Positions 1 to 11,797 of a stretch of DNA of 64,000 nucleotides are shown piece by piece (the first letter of the stretch is position 1; the number at the start of each line of letters is the position of its first letter). The notes below the pieces were generated by a model. That model made no database searches and was not told the DNA's origin. It saw nothing but the letters and a program-made list of their open reading frames with translations. A program made the position numbers and the translations under genes. The DNA is from Lineus longissimus. Lineage: Eukaryota; Nemertea; Pilidiophora; Heteronemertea; Lineidae. The DNA lies in contig NC_088319.1 in NCBI RefSeq assembly GCF_910592395.1, positions 2,358,001 to 2,422,000 of the forward strand, given 5' to 3'.

Positions 1-335
1 GACTGATTCCATGGCAAGATTAATAGTTGAAAATGACTTTTAAACATACTCCCGTCCGCATCACGATATTTTTATATTTTTTTTATATACGACATAGGAG
101 TGAAAACGCCTGATCTAACTCTCAGGATCCTGTTTAGCACGATGTGTTGTTTCGTAAGCAAAAGCTTGAAGCTTACCTGGTATAAAGATGAAATAGTTTT
201 CTCTTCATACTCACGGGAACTGTGAATCGAAAACGTCGCCAGGAGCAACATTTCTCCAGGGCTACCTCCAACCTTTGCCGCATTTCCCATGAAAACCTTC
301 TCGAAGGAGTCTGATTTTCTTTCGTTTCTTTTCAG

Positions 336-526
336 CACTAGCAAAACAACTCCCAGTCAGGATACGGCAGGGCGTTGAACGGCGCAACGTGGTGGCCACA
401 GCGATAATTATCTTAGTGCTGATGACGCTGATAATGGCGTCGTTTCTGGCTTGGAAGTTGAGGCGGGTCACTCTGGAGAGGCGGCGGTACAAGGCGGAGT
501 ACAGGAGGGGGCTTGGGGAGTTATAA
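336..526 (+). CDS. Terminal coding exon of an unidentified single-pass membrane protein (5' part outside window)
   Basis: A pyrimidine-rich tract ending in TTTTCAG (329-335) is followed by an open frame that completes a split codon with 2 nt and then runs 62 residues to TAA at 524-526. It encodes a short ectodomain stub (LAKQLPVRIRQGVERRN), a hydrophobic helix of about 21 residues (VVATAIIILVLMTLIMASF) and a strongly basic cytoplasmic tail (KLRR..ERRRYKAEYRRG). That order, with positive charges after the helix, fits the C-terminal end of a type I membrane protein. No upstream exon is visible between 1 and 335, so the rest of the gene lies left of the window. The exon is 191 bp long with the same entry phase as the anchor exon of the laccase at 34928-35118, so a paralogous membrane-anchored oxidase is possible, but the tails are not clearly alike. 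The function is not recognised. Confidence 0.55.
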
Positions 527-2514
527 GGTAACCGCTAACCTGACGAGCGGCGCCAACTACGAGACACAAATGACCTCGTTTAAAGAAAACTCGATTTAAA
601 GGCCCCGTTGCTGATGGAATACCATCAGATACTGATGTGTTTAGGCAGTAGTATGACAAACTCATATTAGATGGCAGCATCGAAAGTTTGTTATTTTTCG
701 AAATCGTCATTTACCACATTTATGCGCTCAGCTTCCGAGAGTTGGCGCCCAATACAGAAAATGACACGGGAAAATACATCTCAACGGTTATTTTCGCACT
801 CGGATTCGGGTAGTGATTGTCGGCTCTGCCACGTACCTTGTTTTTTTCCGTCCCGAGGTACGCTATACCAAGGATCACTACAGTTTCGAACACCATTATG
901 TAAACGTACGCAAAGCATAACCAGACAGCACATTTGTAAAAACATAGCAAATTTTTGGGCCAATCATATAGTTTTTGTAGCATTTACTCATATGTGAAAA
1001 TGTCATGCCAGCGTCTCCCACAGAAAGAAATTCTGTATGCTAAAATGAACAGAGGAATTTTGCACCGTGACTTCGAAAACTTGAGTGACATAACCGACGG
1101 TCACCTTGTGACTCGGAGATGAAACACGTGTTTTTTTCGGACAAAAGTCAACAACGAATATAATGGTAATGGATCACATGTGTATGATGTTATGCTCGTA
1201 TTGGGGCACGCTGTATAGAACATTGCCGTTAATCTTACTAGTCAAATGTGTAGTATTGTGCAGATCTAGAAGTGAAATAAATCGTGTGGGTTATGAAGTT
1301 ATGTCCAGCAAAAGGACGGGTTATTCCTTAATGCTGTGGCTATTTTAAGCTACTAAGCAGCGACTGCACATCGTGGAAATTTCGGACGTCATTTCGATCG
1401 CCACTCAATCACGTTCTTGCTATGTCACATTTTGCGTAACTGCGCATAGTTATGCGCATATTGATTGTTGACGGTCACTTGAGTCACGGTCACTTGCGCC
1501 GCGCCTACTTTTTACCATATTCAACTCTACAGACGTCAACATCGAATCGCCAAAATCGTAACCTCTGTTACGGAGAATGTATATCTAATATGAGTCTGCC
1601 GCGACATTGTTCATCGTCTATAGCCTACTGCGCATGATCTTAAATCTTGGAAGAGTGCCAGGGTAACGCGGAGTAGTCGAACATGCTGATTTTTTTTTGT
1701 GGAAATCCAAGTTTTAATTACATTGTGCCAGCTAGTATACGACGGGTGAGGAATCTGTAAGCACTTCTCAGTCTCGGTTATCAGATGGCGCCAGCAGATG
1801 GCGCCATCTGCAATCATTTAGTTTGATACAATGCGCAGCTAGACTATTTCTTTTGTCCTCACTTCATTGGGCGCATCCCTGCTCGCCTCTCGATCACCCG
1901 ATATTACTCGTCCTAGGGGACAACATCGATCGAGTTGACACATCTTGGACGAATTTCGCAGAGCAAACAATTGTTTCGTCCCTACAAGACTATAGATGAC
2001 ATTTACGATAAACGGGACAGTCTGATAAACATGATATATGCATGTATTTTGATTAGATGTACTTCGAAATCACAGGGGACTTGCTCTATTCCATCTTGGG
2101 TCATTCAATCTTGTATCTGGTGCGGTAATATCCGATCTGGTCAGACTGACTTTGATAGGACTTTTTTGTGAAAGGTCCTTTTCGATTTTCAATACTATTT
2201 TAGAACATCTTGGGCACAGATGAGGATCACATTCGGAGTTTTTCGGATTGTATTGGCACTTTTTGACAAGCTCGTAAGATTTTGAGCATGATACTTGATA
2301 GGCATGTGATCGCATCCCTGGTCAAATCATGCCAAGTGCTGGCTTGGATTTGACTTGTCATGGCGTGCTCTCTTTGCTCGCCTTTTTGCGAAAACTCTGA
2401 TGGCTGCTGTCGATTTTTGATATTTCTGCCCGATTATAATTTTAAGACAGGAAAGATTGATAACTGTAAAGCAAATCAATGTTCAGTCAATGTTGGCATT
2501 TGTAAGTGCTCCAA
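527..2514. other. Intergenic stretch with no recognised gene
   Basis: AT-rich sequence without convincing coding potential. All open frames are short, overlap on both strands and lack recognisable domains. The only structure noted is a small repeated motif AGATGGCGCC around 1785-1811, which forms a short palindrome. Confidence 0.5.
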
Positions 2515-2790
2515 TTACTCAGTGAGTGGGTATTCTGGGGCGCTTTTTCCCCCAAAGGCAACTGCAAAAATGTGGGCCTTTAGGAGGGACTTGAAATTCT
2601 GGAGGGAATCAATGTTACAGAGCTTTTGCGGCAGCTGGTTCCACAGTTTTGGAGCAGCTACCGGAAAGGAACGACCACCAAGAATCTGGCACTTGTACCG
2701 AAGAACCTCAAGGAACATCGCAGATCCTGATCTAAGGAAATTCACTTGAAACATCAACAGACTGGAGACAGAAAAGTAAATAGCCATTTT
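2515..2790 (-). mobile_element. LINE remnant: C-terminal end of a non-LTR reverse transcriptase ORF
   Basis: The minus strand encodes a stretch containing RSFPVAAPKLWNQLP followed by SLQNFKSLLKAHIF. This pattern, xxFxxxAPKLWNxLPxxLRxxxSLxxFKxxLKxxLF, is the conserved C-terminal block that follows the catalytic domain in CR1/L2/Jockey-type non-LTR retrotransposon reverse transcriptases. No YADD motif or upstream domains are present, so this is a 5'-truncated dead copy. A similar C-terminal block occurs at 57577-57835 (minus). Confidence 0.65.
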
Positions 2791-3145
2791 AGTAATGAGA
2801 ATTAGGCTCTGTCGCCGAAACAAACAAGTGAGAAGACTGGATTTGTGCGACTGTGAACGTGACATGTCTTTTCAAGCGCCAGAGAACACAATGGAGGAAT
2901 TCCCTTGATGGCCGACGGAGAGGAAGCCTTGTCAGAGCCAACATCATTCCATCGAAATCTACAAGAAACTGAAAGAGAGCTACGCTAGACTGCCTCCTTA
3001 CTAGGACCGCACAAGGTGAAAGCTTTAACAAAGGAGAAGGAAATCGGAACAGTAGTATATGGTGAACTAACCTTACATTTTTTAATCAGCGTCAAGTATT
3101 TCGTTCAACTTTGTCAGAAAAGGAGACAGCTTTCCGCAAATTTGG

Positions 3146-3405
3146 TGTTTTTCATATCGTTCTGACAAAGGTCCTTAGTTGAACTCAGTAATGTGACCAG
3201 ATCATTTTACCGAAAGATAGTGGTGTTGCAAAACTGATAGTGTTGTTACACAACACTACATTATCCTTGGTGTATAGGCCTACCACGACTTTTTCAAAAC
3301 TAAGACACCGGCTGCCCCGGGCTGTGTAACATTACTACATGTATTAACAGTTTAGTGACAAGAGGTCAGCCCAAGAACCTATGGCCAGATCTATCTGAAA
3401 AACAC
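3146..3405 (+). mobile_element. MITE family 1, copy A
   Basis: About 260 bp beginning GTTTTTCATATCGTT and ending GATCTATCTGAAAAAC, so the termini form an imperfect inverted repeat. Related copies are at 4344-4591, 6218-6696 and, reversed, 46385-46658. All share internal blocks such as AGATAGTGGTGTTGC and GTGTAACATTACTA. This copy has a small expansion of the AACACTA block. No coding capacity. Confidence 0.75.
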
Positions 3406-3468
3406 TTTAAAAAAGAAAGAGATATGCACCTAATGTTCAAAGAAAGTATGTTATACCAAGATCAGTGG

Positions 3469-3662
3469 CATTAGTAGATCGAGCGCGAGGCTCATAATCA
3501 GGAGATGGCAAGTTCGACTTTCTGTAGAATCACTGCTGTTCCATCTTTGTGCCCACGAGCAAGACACTTACCGTCAGTTGGGTTGTTTCCGTCCACTTGG
3601 TGTATACATCGGCACCATGGTTGACTGGGAAGTTAACCTGCGACGGACCAGCATCCTTTCAT
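3469..3662 (+). repeat. tRNA-derived SINE-like element (tRNA-Met-like head)
   Basis: The region 3475-3530 resembles a degenerate tRNA: an A-box-like GTAGATCGAGCGCGAGG, a CTCATAA anticodon loop (CAT, Met) and a B-box-like AAGTTCGACTT. It is followed by a non-tRNA body containing GAGCAAGACACTTACC and GTTGACTGGGAAGTTAACC, of the type seen in SINE bodies. The cloverleaf stems do not close, so this is a retroposed derivative, not a functional tRNA gene. The boundaries are approximate. Confidence 0.5.
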
Positions 3663-4343
3663 GTCTTCTTACACGTATTGTACTTTTAACATCAACAAAA
3701 AGATTAAACAAGAAAAAGAAAGAGTGATTCTGGAAAATAAGGGTCATTTTATTGTTAACCGTAAAATCATTTTGTTAAAAACAATAATTGTACGAGTCAG
3801 CATAGGTTGTCAAAGAATACACTTTTTATCATCTATTACTAAAGGGTCTAGTTTTACAATGTGCTGTGTTGACGATATTAAGCCATTGATGGACGCCTGT
3901 ACAAAAATGCCTAACTTGCCTATAGGCCTCTACGCAACAGTGGCAACGCAAGCGAACTAGATACGTCGACACAGTATTTACCACTAAACGACATTACTAA
4001 GCCTAGTAAAGTGGTGTATAACAGGGTGTCACCAAAAAGTATACAGAAACTGATGAGTCAGGTTCTGGGGCTGCAAAAAGATCCCGTTTCTGCGTGTGAC
4101 TGTTACGTCATCAGATGACCTGAGGTTTTTCATCCTTCTCGGTGATCTTGGTCTTAAAAACGACTCCACTCCTAGTTGAGCTCAATTGAGTGGAAGAACG
4201 AATCGGAACGATGCGTCACATATTTTTTGGGAAAACATAATTCTGGCAATCTTTGAAGGGAAAACTTAAAGAAATATTCCGGCCGCCACACTGGATTCGG
4301 TTCCGACTCTGATGGCTGTATACTTCCTCAATCAAACCGTATA

Positions 4344-4591
4344 GTGTTTTTCATATCTTGCCAACGGTATTAATTGAACCCAGGAATGTACCCAGATCAC
4401 ATTTACTAAAAGATAGTGGTGTTGCGTAACACTAGATTATTTTCAGGATAGGCCTAACCAATGCTCTTTCTTACGGTGTTAACTAAATCCGATAAACTAT
4501 GACATCGCCTGGGCTGTGTAACATTACTATTTTGATCACACTGTTACTGTTTCGCCAAGTATCTTTTGCCAGATCTAGCTAAAAAATACTA
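4344..4591 (+). mobile_element. MITE family 1, copy B
   Basis: About 250 bp. It shares GTTTTTCATATC at the left end, CCAGATCACATTTAC, AAAGATAGTGGTGTTGC and GGGCTGTGTAACATTACTA with copy A, and ends AGATCTAGCTAAAAAATAC. Diverged by point changes and small gaps; no coding capacity. Confidence 0.75.
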
Positions 4592-6217
4592 TAAACATGG
4601 CAAAGAGCTTATGGATAGTTATGTAGAGTAAACTTGAAAATTTCGCAATGATAAAGGCACGCTAATATTGACCGATAGTTTTCATGAGGTTGTATTCTGA
4701 TATATACATGTACTAGACACGGGGACTCTCACTTAGAATAGTTTTGGTTATTTTCCATAAAGAAAAGTTCAAATCCGATGAATACGAAGAAAGCATTAGC
4801 CAGCGATAGAAATATCCGATGCGTCATACTCTGAATTCTCAAGGCGTTTTTTTTCTTAAGTTATCTCATCTAATCGCTATATATATCAGCAGGAACTCAT
4901 CTTGACTTTCTCTTTTTTTGTTCAAAACATAATGTTGACATTTCTGCCGGAAATAGCCCTAAGCCATTCCATTAAAAGTTTGAGTTCGCCTTCGAGAAGA
5001 ACCTCCGATAGATTAGGTTTAAAGGGACAACTTGGGCATGAAATATTGTCAGGTGTACACACTCATAGAAAAAAACCATTTTAAATCCTTTGAAAAACCC
5101 TTGATATTTTGTTGGCCAACCAAAATATACACCTCGCAGAGGTTTTTCGTGAAGAGAGAAATTCTTAGAGGTTTTCCGAATCTCACAAACCATTTTCATT
5201 CAGAGAAAAACCGCCCGCCAGCGGGTGCCGCATACTTGTCTAGGTAAAAAAACTCCAAGACTTTTTCAAAATACTAGAAACCTTTATTTCTAGTAGTGCA
5301 GCGGGACTATGCAACAAGGACTATCATTTTACGGCAATATATAAACGCTTGGAACGATAATTTACAACAGGCCTACTTGGAATTCGCAGGCCGTGTTTAT
5401 GAAAGCCTCCTCGCATCACTAGCAAAAATCGTTCTTAGAGATCAGCGTTGGCGTGCGCGTGACGCTTCACGTGGCGGTGCATGGTGTGGAGTAGAGACAC
5501 CTTCTGACCACTGACATGGAAATCCCACCCAAGTTGTCCCTATAAGGTTTCTGCCCACGCGAATTATAACTGGAAGCCGCGGAGAGGTAGTAGTGGGTAG
5601 ATACTTTTGCAGCCGTCCACATCATCTCTAGGGCGGAACTTTGTCTTTTTTGTGTTCCAAAACCTTTTAGTCTGTCTGGAAATATCAAAGGGACATTTCG
5701 GATTAGCCGGATAGAAATGAGCGATAATCTAGCAAGAAGCTCTACAATGAGTGCTCGTCAAACGTGTATCAAGTCAATATGCCCTTCGTGATAAACAACT
5801 CAATGGAATAACCGTTCTAAGCATTATTTATCAGAATTCTATCTACTCAATGCCCTTCCCCTCACCTTTACCCTGTTCAGATAACTTTCGAATAGGCCGA
5901 TTAGCTACAAAAAAAGCTCTAGCATCTAGTATATAAAGGTGTTTTCCCTCTCACAATCGCAGAATATTTTACCATTACCACGGGGCACTGCAATCAATTA
6001 ACCGTACTAGCGTGGTGAAGAGATTTCCGGTAACTAGATAGACTCATCCAAGTTTTGAGAATGGTGAAATTGTGGGGTTTAAGAGGTACACTAACGTTAC
6101 ACTTCTCCAAAAAGCGTTAGAACAAAATATCAGGTTGGAAAATTCGAAATCTGTGCATCGCGCAAGTCAGGTCAGATTGTTGAGCAATGACATGAACATT
6201 GTTCAGTATCTTTATTG

Positions 6218-6696
6218 TGGTTTTCATATCGTTCTGGCCAAGGGTACTTGGTTGAACCCAGGAATGTGACGAGATCACATTTGTGACCCACTCTACCAAA
6301 ACTAGGCGCTTGTCGCATCTGAACTTGACAGGTTGATACGGACTTGTTGTTCATTTCCCTATTATAGACCTTTGGGGAAATGTAACCAAATCAGTTTGTA
6401 ATAGATTTCACAAAAGGTCTACAATAGGGAAATGAACAACAAGTCCGTATCAACCTGTCAAGTTCAGATGCGACAAGTGCCTAGTTTTGGTAGAGCGAGT
6501 CACATTTACGAAAAGATAGTGGTGTTGCACGACACTAGATTATCAACCAATGCTCTTTCACAGTGTCAACTGAAACCGGTCAACTATGACACCGGCTCAC
6601 CAAGGCAATGTAACATTGCTATTTGTGATCACACTATTACAGTTTAGTGACAAGAGGTCAGCCAAGAACTTTTGACTTGATCTATCTGAAAAACAT
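6218..6696 (+). mobile_element. MITE family 1, copy C (interrupted by a foldback element)
   Basis: The left part (6218-6282) ends GAGATCACATTT and the right part resumes at 6500-6507 with TCACATTT, then ACGAAAAGATAGTGGTG, matching copies A and B. The intervening 217 bp is a nested foldback element, listed separately. This is the best copy for reconstructing the family because the ends are well preserved (TTTTCATATCGTTCTGG on the left, TCTATCTGAAAAAC on the right). Confidence 0.8.
6283..6499. mobile_element. Foldback MITE nested in MITE family 1 copy C
   Basis: Nearly the whole 217 bp is a palindrome. The left arm runs 6283-6372, the right arm 6412-6499, with a ~40 bp loop around GGAAATGTAACCAAATCAG. 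The arms differ at only a few positions (for example AGGCGCTTGTCGC against GCGACAAGTGCCT). It is flanked by a direct 8 bp repeat TCACATTT at 6275-6282 and 6500-6507, which is a plausible target duplication of hAT-like length. The near-identical arms indicate a recent insertion relative to its host MITE. Confidence 0.85.
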
Positions 6697-7767
6697 TACA
6701 GAAGTTGAACAAGAAGGTAATAGCGCACCGGGCATGTGTACAACCTTCAAGTCCAAGATTGGATTAGGCGCACTTCATTAGTCAAACATTTATCGTGGGA
6801 GAAATAAAACAACAATATGTCATGGATAGGTTAACTACTTAAATCGCGTTTGTAATCAAATCAAAAAGTATACTTGGCAATGGTCTCGATATAGGACGCC
6901 AAACATATCAAACTATCTCTTCTTCACAAAATGACACATTTCTAGACAAACAAGAGTTAAAAGTTGTTTAAGAAAATAATACATTCACTCGTATTTTTGT
7001 AAGTTTCAAACAAGGGAGCGAGATGCTTCATCGGGGCATGCTAGTTCACTTAACATTCACTCGCACTTTCACTACCACGAACAAACAGACACAAAACTCG
7101 TGAGGGCAGAAAACGCCAGTGTGACAATCCCAATTGAACTGACATGAAATGAAATATTTTTAACTAAAGATCTTCAGTTTCTCGTACAGTTCCACTATAT
7201 TTACAGTATTTTTGTAGGATTCTTTGATGATTTCGGTTTAAGTGTTGAGGGACCTTTGGCATTATCAAGGGCATTACCCGGGGCAGCGACCCAGGGCACT
7301 ATCACCAGGCTGTCGGCAGCCAAGTCACCTTCCACCCTATACTGGTAGTTCCATTCATCAAAATGCCCCAAAAAGGGAAACATTAAAAATCGGACCGAAT
7401 TATCACGGTATACCGATAATAACTCTGGTTCGACATAAGTGACTCTTTCAAGGCGTTTGGTTCTCTGAGTCTGTCATTCCAACTAAATTTTTGGTTCGCA
7501 CTGTTTACACACTCTCTAAATTCCACGCACATCGAATGGAACACAAGCACACACAGCATTCAGTTACATGGCACCTTTACCACGGCAGTACACACCCTGT
7601 GTGTTTTAAGCCATTTGGCATCAATGAATCTAATGTAATCTGAATTGAGTTGCAAATACCGTGACCACTTAGGCCTATTACATCACAGAAGACGTTTTTA
7701 AACGTGTCATGGTAATTACTATTGTGAGAACGCTGTAACGTTCGTCATGTGAACAATTTAAAATAGG

Positions 7768-7937
7768 CCGGTGTGACAGCGGATATAGTCCCCCTGCAGT
7801 CATAGTCCGGTAGCATTTTATTTGACCAATTAAGCAGCATGATCTATTGTACCGCTAACCCTAACCAAAACATTTAGCAATGCGGGCTATTGTTACACGG
7901 ACTATCAGCCCTAAGACTACTATCCCCGTCACACCGG
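7768..7937 (+). mobile_element. MITE family 2, copy A
   Basis: About 170 bp bounded by CCGGTGTGACAGCGGATATA and, at the right, CTACTATCCCCGTCACACCGG, i.e. terminal inverted repeats of roughly 24 bp with small mismatches. A near-identical copy in the opposite orientation lies at 26864-27033. No open frame. Confidence 0.85.
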
Positions 7938-7939
7938 GT

Positions 7940-8166
7940 CTATTTGGCAAGCCGCTCGCCGAACAGGCATCTTTTTTGTCCTGTTTGGAGAGCCGCTTGC
8001 CAAACAGCACTAAAAAGCCACCCTGTTCTGCCAGCCGGGCTTGCCAAACAGGTAAAAAATCTACCCTGTTTGGCGAGCTGGAGACTTTACTTTCATATTA
8101 ATGAGTTCGGCTCTCCATTCAGGACAAGAAAAAGTCGCTGTTTGGTAAGCCGGGCTTGCCAAATAG
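7940..8166. repeat. Cluster of short palindromic units around TTTGGCAAGCCGGCTTGCCAAA
   Basis: At least four roughly 30 bp units, each an imperfect hairpin of CTGTTTGGCAAGC against GCTTGCCAAACAG, lie at about 7940-7966, 7979-8007, 8021-8052 and 8136-8166, with a half unit at 8064-8085. Spacers between the first four are 12-14 bp and A/T-rich. It directly abuts MITE family 2 copy A. The units are too imperfect and the setting is eukaryotic, so this is not a CRISPR array. Confidence 0.7.
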
Positions 8167-8169
8167 TCA

Positions 8170-11100
8170 CTTCCTTTAAAATATCATCATACATAATACT
8201 GCCTCTGTGAAACATAGTTTGACCGTGCTGTGAGGTTCTACCAGAAGCAAATACATGTAGTTTGAATATTTTCATCGAAATCTGTGCATGGACACTGCGA
8301 GACACTACGAGATAAGTGGAAAAAAAGGATTCAATTGTCAATGTTGCCGAGGTCATCAAGATAACCTCATTCGATATCGTTGACTTGGTCACAAAACGTT
8401 GTCCAGCCAGCTTCATGGAGACGTACACTTATCCTGCAGTGTTTGTGTGTCAACTTGGAGACTTTCGTTGGCGCACAAAACACCTCAAAGGGATTGTAAT
8501 GGACAAGGGTGAGGACACTTCGTTGATCAGTGACACAAAAAGAAAGCTGCTGAACACACACAGCCTGGGGCTTTCTTCATCCTAGCTTCAAAAGCATTTA
8601 ATAGCATCCCGCGAAGTTACTATTTATAGCTCACAAGGTCATTTGCATAAGATATTGATGACGTTTTAGTCACGTGACAGGCGGACATCGACACTTATTT
8701 CTACGCATTTGAGCTTATTTCGAAGTCAATTATCTTTGACCCTGCATTGTTTTTAGCATGAATGATACCATAGAGTCAGAGAGAGAAATATTCAGAACAA
8801 TTATGTTGTATTTCCAACACTCGGACATGTGCCAGATTGAATCTAACTTCCCTAGTTAGAAAGCCTGAATCCATTACGAAACCGCATGTTTGTCCGACAT
8901 TGCCTGTAATTCAGCGATGGGGAAATAGAGGGCAGCAGCTGCAGTGACGTCATCTTCGCGGAATGCTATTCGTAAATTCTCATATTACTACTCTTTGCAA
9001 TGTGTAACCACACATCCATGTCCACAATACTCCCAACAAGTGCACATGGGGTACATTTAGGAAGCAACATAAATTGAAAAAAAATCCTAATTAAAACACA
9101 AAAACATTTGCTATAACCAGACATCCATGTAGTCAAATTCCTGTCCCACGGTGTGCAAATAATTTGTACAAGTGCCAATGCTATGATTTATATTGGTGCT
9201 ATTTTTCTGTAATTGCTATAATTGTACGTCCATGTCATCGAATTCCTGGCCTATGCTGTCTAGGGTCTGGGTGCTGATGCTGGTGCCGTTGCTATAGGTC
9301 TGAGTTGCACTCGTCGACCGCGAGAGGCCGCTGCTCATCGAGGTGGAGGGTTTCAGTCGCTGATGGAGTTCGAGCTCTGGAAAGGATAGGAATTTTCAAA
9401 TAAAATATATACATTAGGTACAACCTGCACGCACTTGGAATGTACCTTGGATAGATGCACATGCCAGGTACATTTAGGTACAATGCAATGTACACGAAGG
9501 TACTACCTGCATATTCCTGGCATACATTAATATGGCATGTGCAGTGCATACGATGTCATAACGTCCAACAAGTTATTTTAGTAAATTAACCAATGAGCGC
9601 ACATTTTGGCTTTCATCACGCGACAGTACTACATCCGGGACCTTACGGTGCAGTCAAAATCAGTGTTGGCAGAGAGAATATCCTACGACCTGATCCGAGA
9701 ATGGAGTATACGTGTATGTCCATGATACATTCAATCGCATATACTTACCGCGAGTAAAATTGAAGTTCTGTGTACTGTGAGTAAGCTAGAGATTAAAGGA
9801 GAAATAAAGGAAATAAAAGGGTTGCTCATGCGACTTGAAAGAAAAAGGGTTACATTGTAAAACAAACTTACATGACTTAAGAAATTGATAAATGGACATA
9901 GTGAATATATTTAACTTCAGCAATAATGGATTTACAGACTGAGAGAAATGCACAAAAACAGACTCAATAAAGTATAAACAGACTTAAGAAATATTTCGAA
10001 AGACGTAAGACATATTAAAGGGCCAACTTTGGCATAAGATATGTTGGTTTTTTGTACAAAAACGGCTTCCAGCAGGACCGTAACTTCTCCAAACAGGATG
10101 AATGAAAACTCTTTGAACTGCAATAAACAATGCACTAGAACGGGGTGTAACATTAGGCCTGCCTGAGATTCGCTAGGTAGGCCCCCAAACTGCCCTCCAA
10201 CACTGGTGAACATCGTTATCAGAGAATGGCATCAGTATAATACTACCAGTGGCGACGCAGGGTGTCAAGTTGGCACATTATCCTCTTGGTCAGGTAAATC
10301 ACATGTCATAGTTGTCCCTTTAACAGACTAAATGATTTGATAAACAGATAGAGCTGAGGACGCCAGTGGAAGGTGGTCATCCAGATCGAACATCCCAAAG
10401 GTATTCTCGTAAGATTGTCAGCTTGATCTTATAATTTTCCAGTAATGTACATGTACAATTTTACAATATGGTTTGACCAATATGAGAGTGTGCATGGTGT
10501 ACAGCATTGAGCTCGACTGTCGCGATGCATTTCCATCAGCTTCCTAGTCTTGCTTTATGACTATTTTGTTGTAAAAAATGGCACTTGAAAACCAACTTAC
10601 AACTGGTATCCTCAGGTATAATAACGAGATCTTTTGAAAATTGTTTATTCAGAGAACAGAAAAAAATAAAACAATAAAGAAAAACATTAACTAGCTAGTC
10701 TACCTTACATTGAATATCGAAAACCTACAGGTGAGCGACAATAATGTTTTAGAAATCTTAAGTTATGTGCAAAGACGGACAATTTTTAAAGTTAAGCAAA
10801 AAGAGGGATTTACAAGGACGGTACACAGGCAAAGTTTCCCTGATAGAATCTTTATCAAAGAATCTATGATCGGCCCATGTGATTTCATCATAGATTTTTA
10901 ATTGAAATTCTCCATCGAAGAATCTGTAATAGGCTATCATAGAATCACCGTTTAATAGATTCTATATATGACGGAGACTTTTGCCTGTGAAGTGGGTAAG
11001 GTCACTTTCGAAAAAGGAGAAAAAATCAAATAGAAAAAAATACATATCTCGGAAATCTGACTATGTGCGAGACTCATCCAAAGTCGACAATTTGCAGCAA

Positions 11101-11797
11101 AAGCAAAAAGCATATGAATTTAAAGTGACAGTGTGCTAAGTTAGCTACAGATGCAACCTGTCTTATCAAGGGTTAACTATTGCGACATCCGAACTTTGTG
11201 ATGCGTTGTCCCGGCCTGCAAAGTCTTGAAACCATTTTTTGTTGACTTTAAAGTTGCTACCCAAAACTTCCAATTTCTTCAATGTGACACCGGGAAAAAT
11301 GTCTTTTTTAGATATCTTGTAAGTTACACGTGGGATATCATCCACTGTGACGATCTTACCTAGCGAACATTGCGATAACTTGTAGTGCAGTAGTGGAGAT
11401 TGTGTGGAGTTTTGTAAACGGTCAATTGATCTCATATAGTTTTTCCGAACACTGTCTCCACCAGAGTGCCGGGAAACGTTTGAGTGTATCGGCTGGTGTT
11501 CGTAAAAGTCGTTCTATTGTATGCGTCTTTCAGTAGTTGAAATGTTCAAACATGATAGTTGAAAAGGACCATATAGGTTGAAAACTACCAGTTGCAAAGT
11601 TTTCGTGACGCTGTATTGACCGCCATCTTGAATTAAAAAATGGCCGCAAAAAGACACGCTTTACTTTATCACCTCGAAATGTACTGCAGTTTGGAACCTA
11701 TTTCTACACCTACCCTCAACTACTTTACCCAAAAAACGCATGTGAATTTCACAAGCCGGTGGACTTTAATCACTTTAACCCTTGATATTCCAAGAAG
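8170..11797. other. Intergenic region downstream of the receptor gene; degenerate repeats only
   Basis: No recognisable gene. About 9006-9260 holds three diverged repeats of the type CATCCATGTAGTCAAATTCC. About 9415-9545 is rich in GGTACA/TGTACC motifs. A ~50 bp segment at 10024-10077 is shared with 26346-26395. The 3' untranslated region of the receptor gene on the minus strand must lie just below 11798, but I could not identify a convincing polyadenylation signal close to the stop. Confidence 0.45.

Noticed and set aside
3661-3960. 99-codon plus-strand frame as a gene
   Set aside because: AT-rich lysine/isoleucine-heavy composition expected from random sequence; it directly follows a SINE body and has no domain.
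6172-6647. Two genes starting MNNKSVSTCQVQMRQ on opposite strands
   Set aside because: They are the two arms of one foldback element.
7940-8166. CRISPR-like array
   Set aside because: The units are imperfect palindromes with 12-14 bp low-complexity spacers in an intron-bearing eukaryotic genome, with no cas genes.
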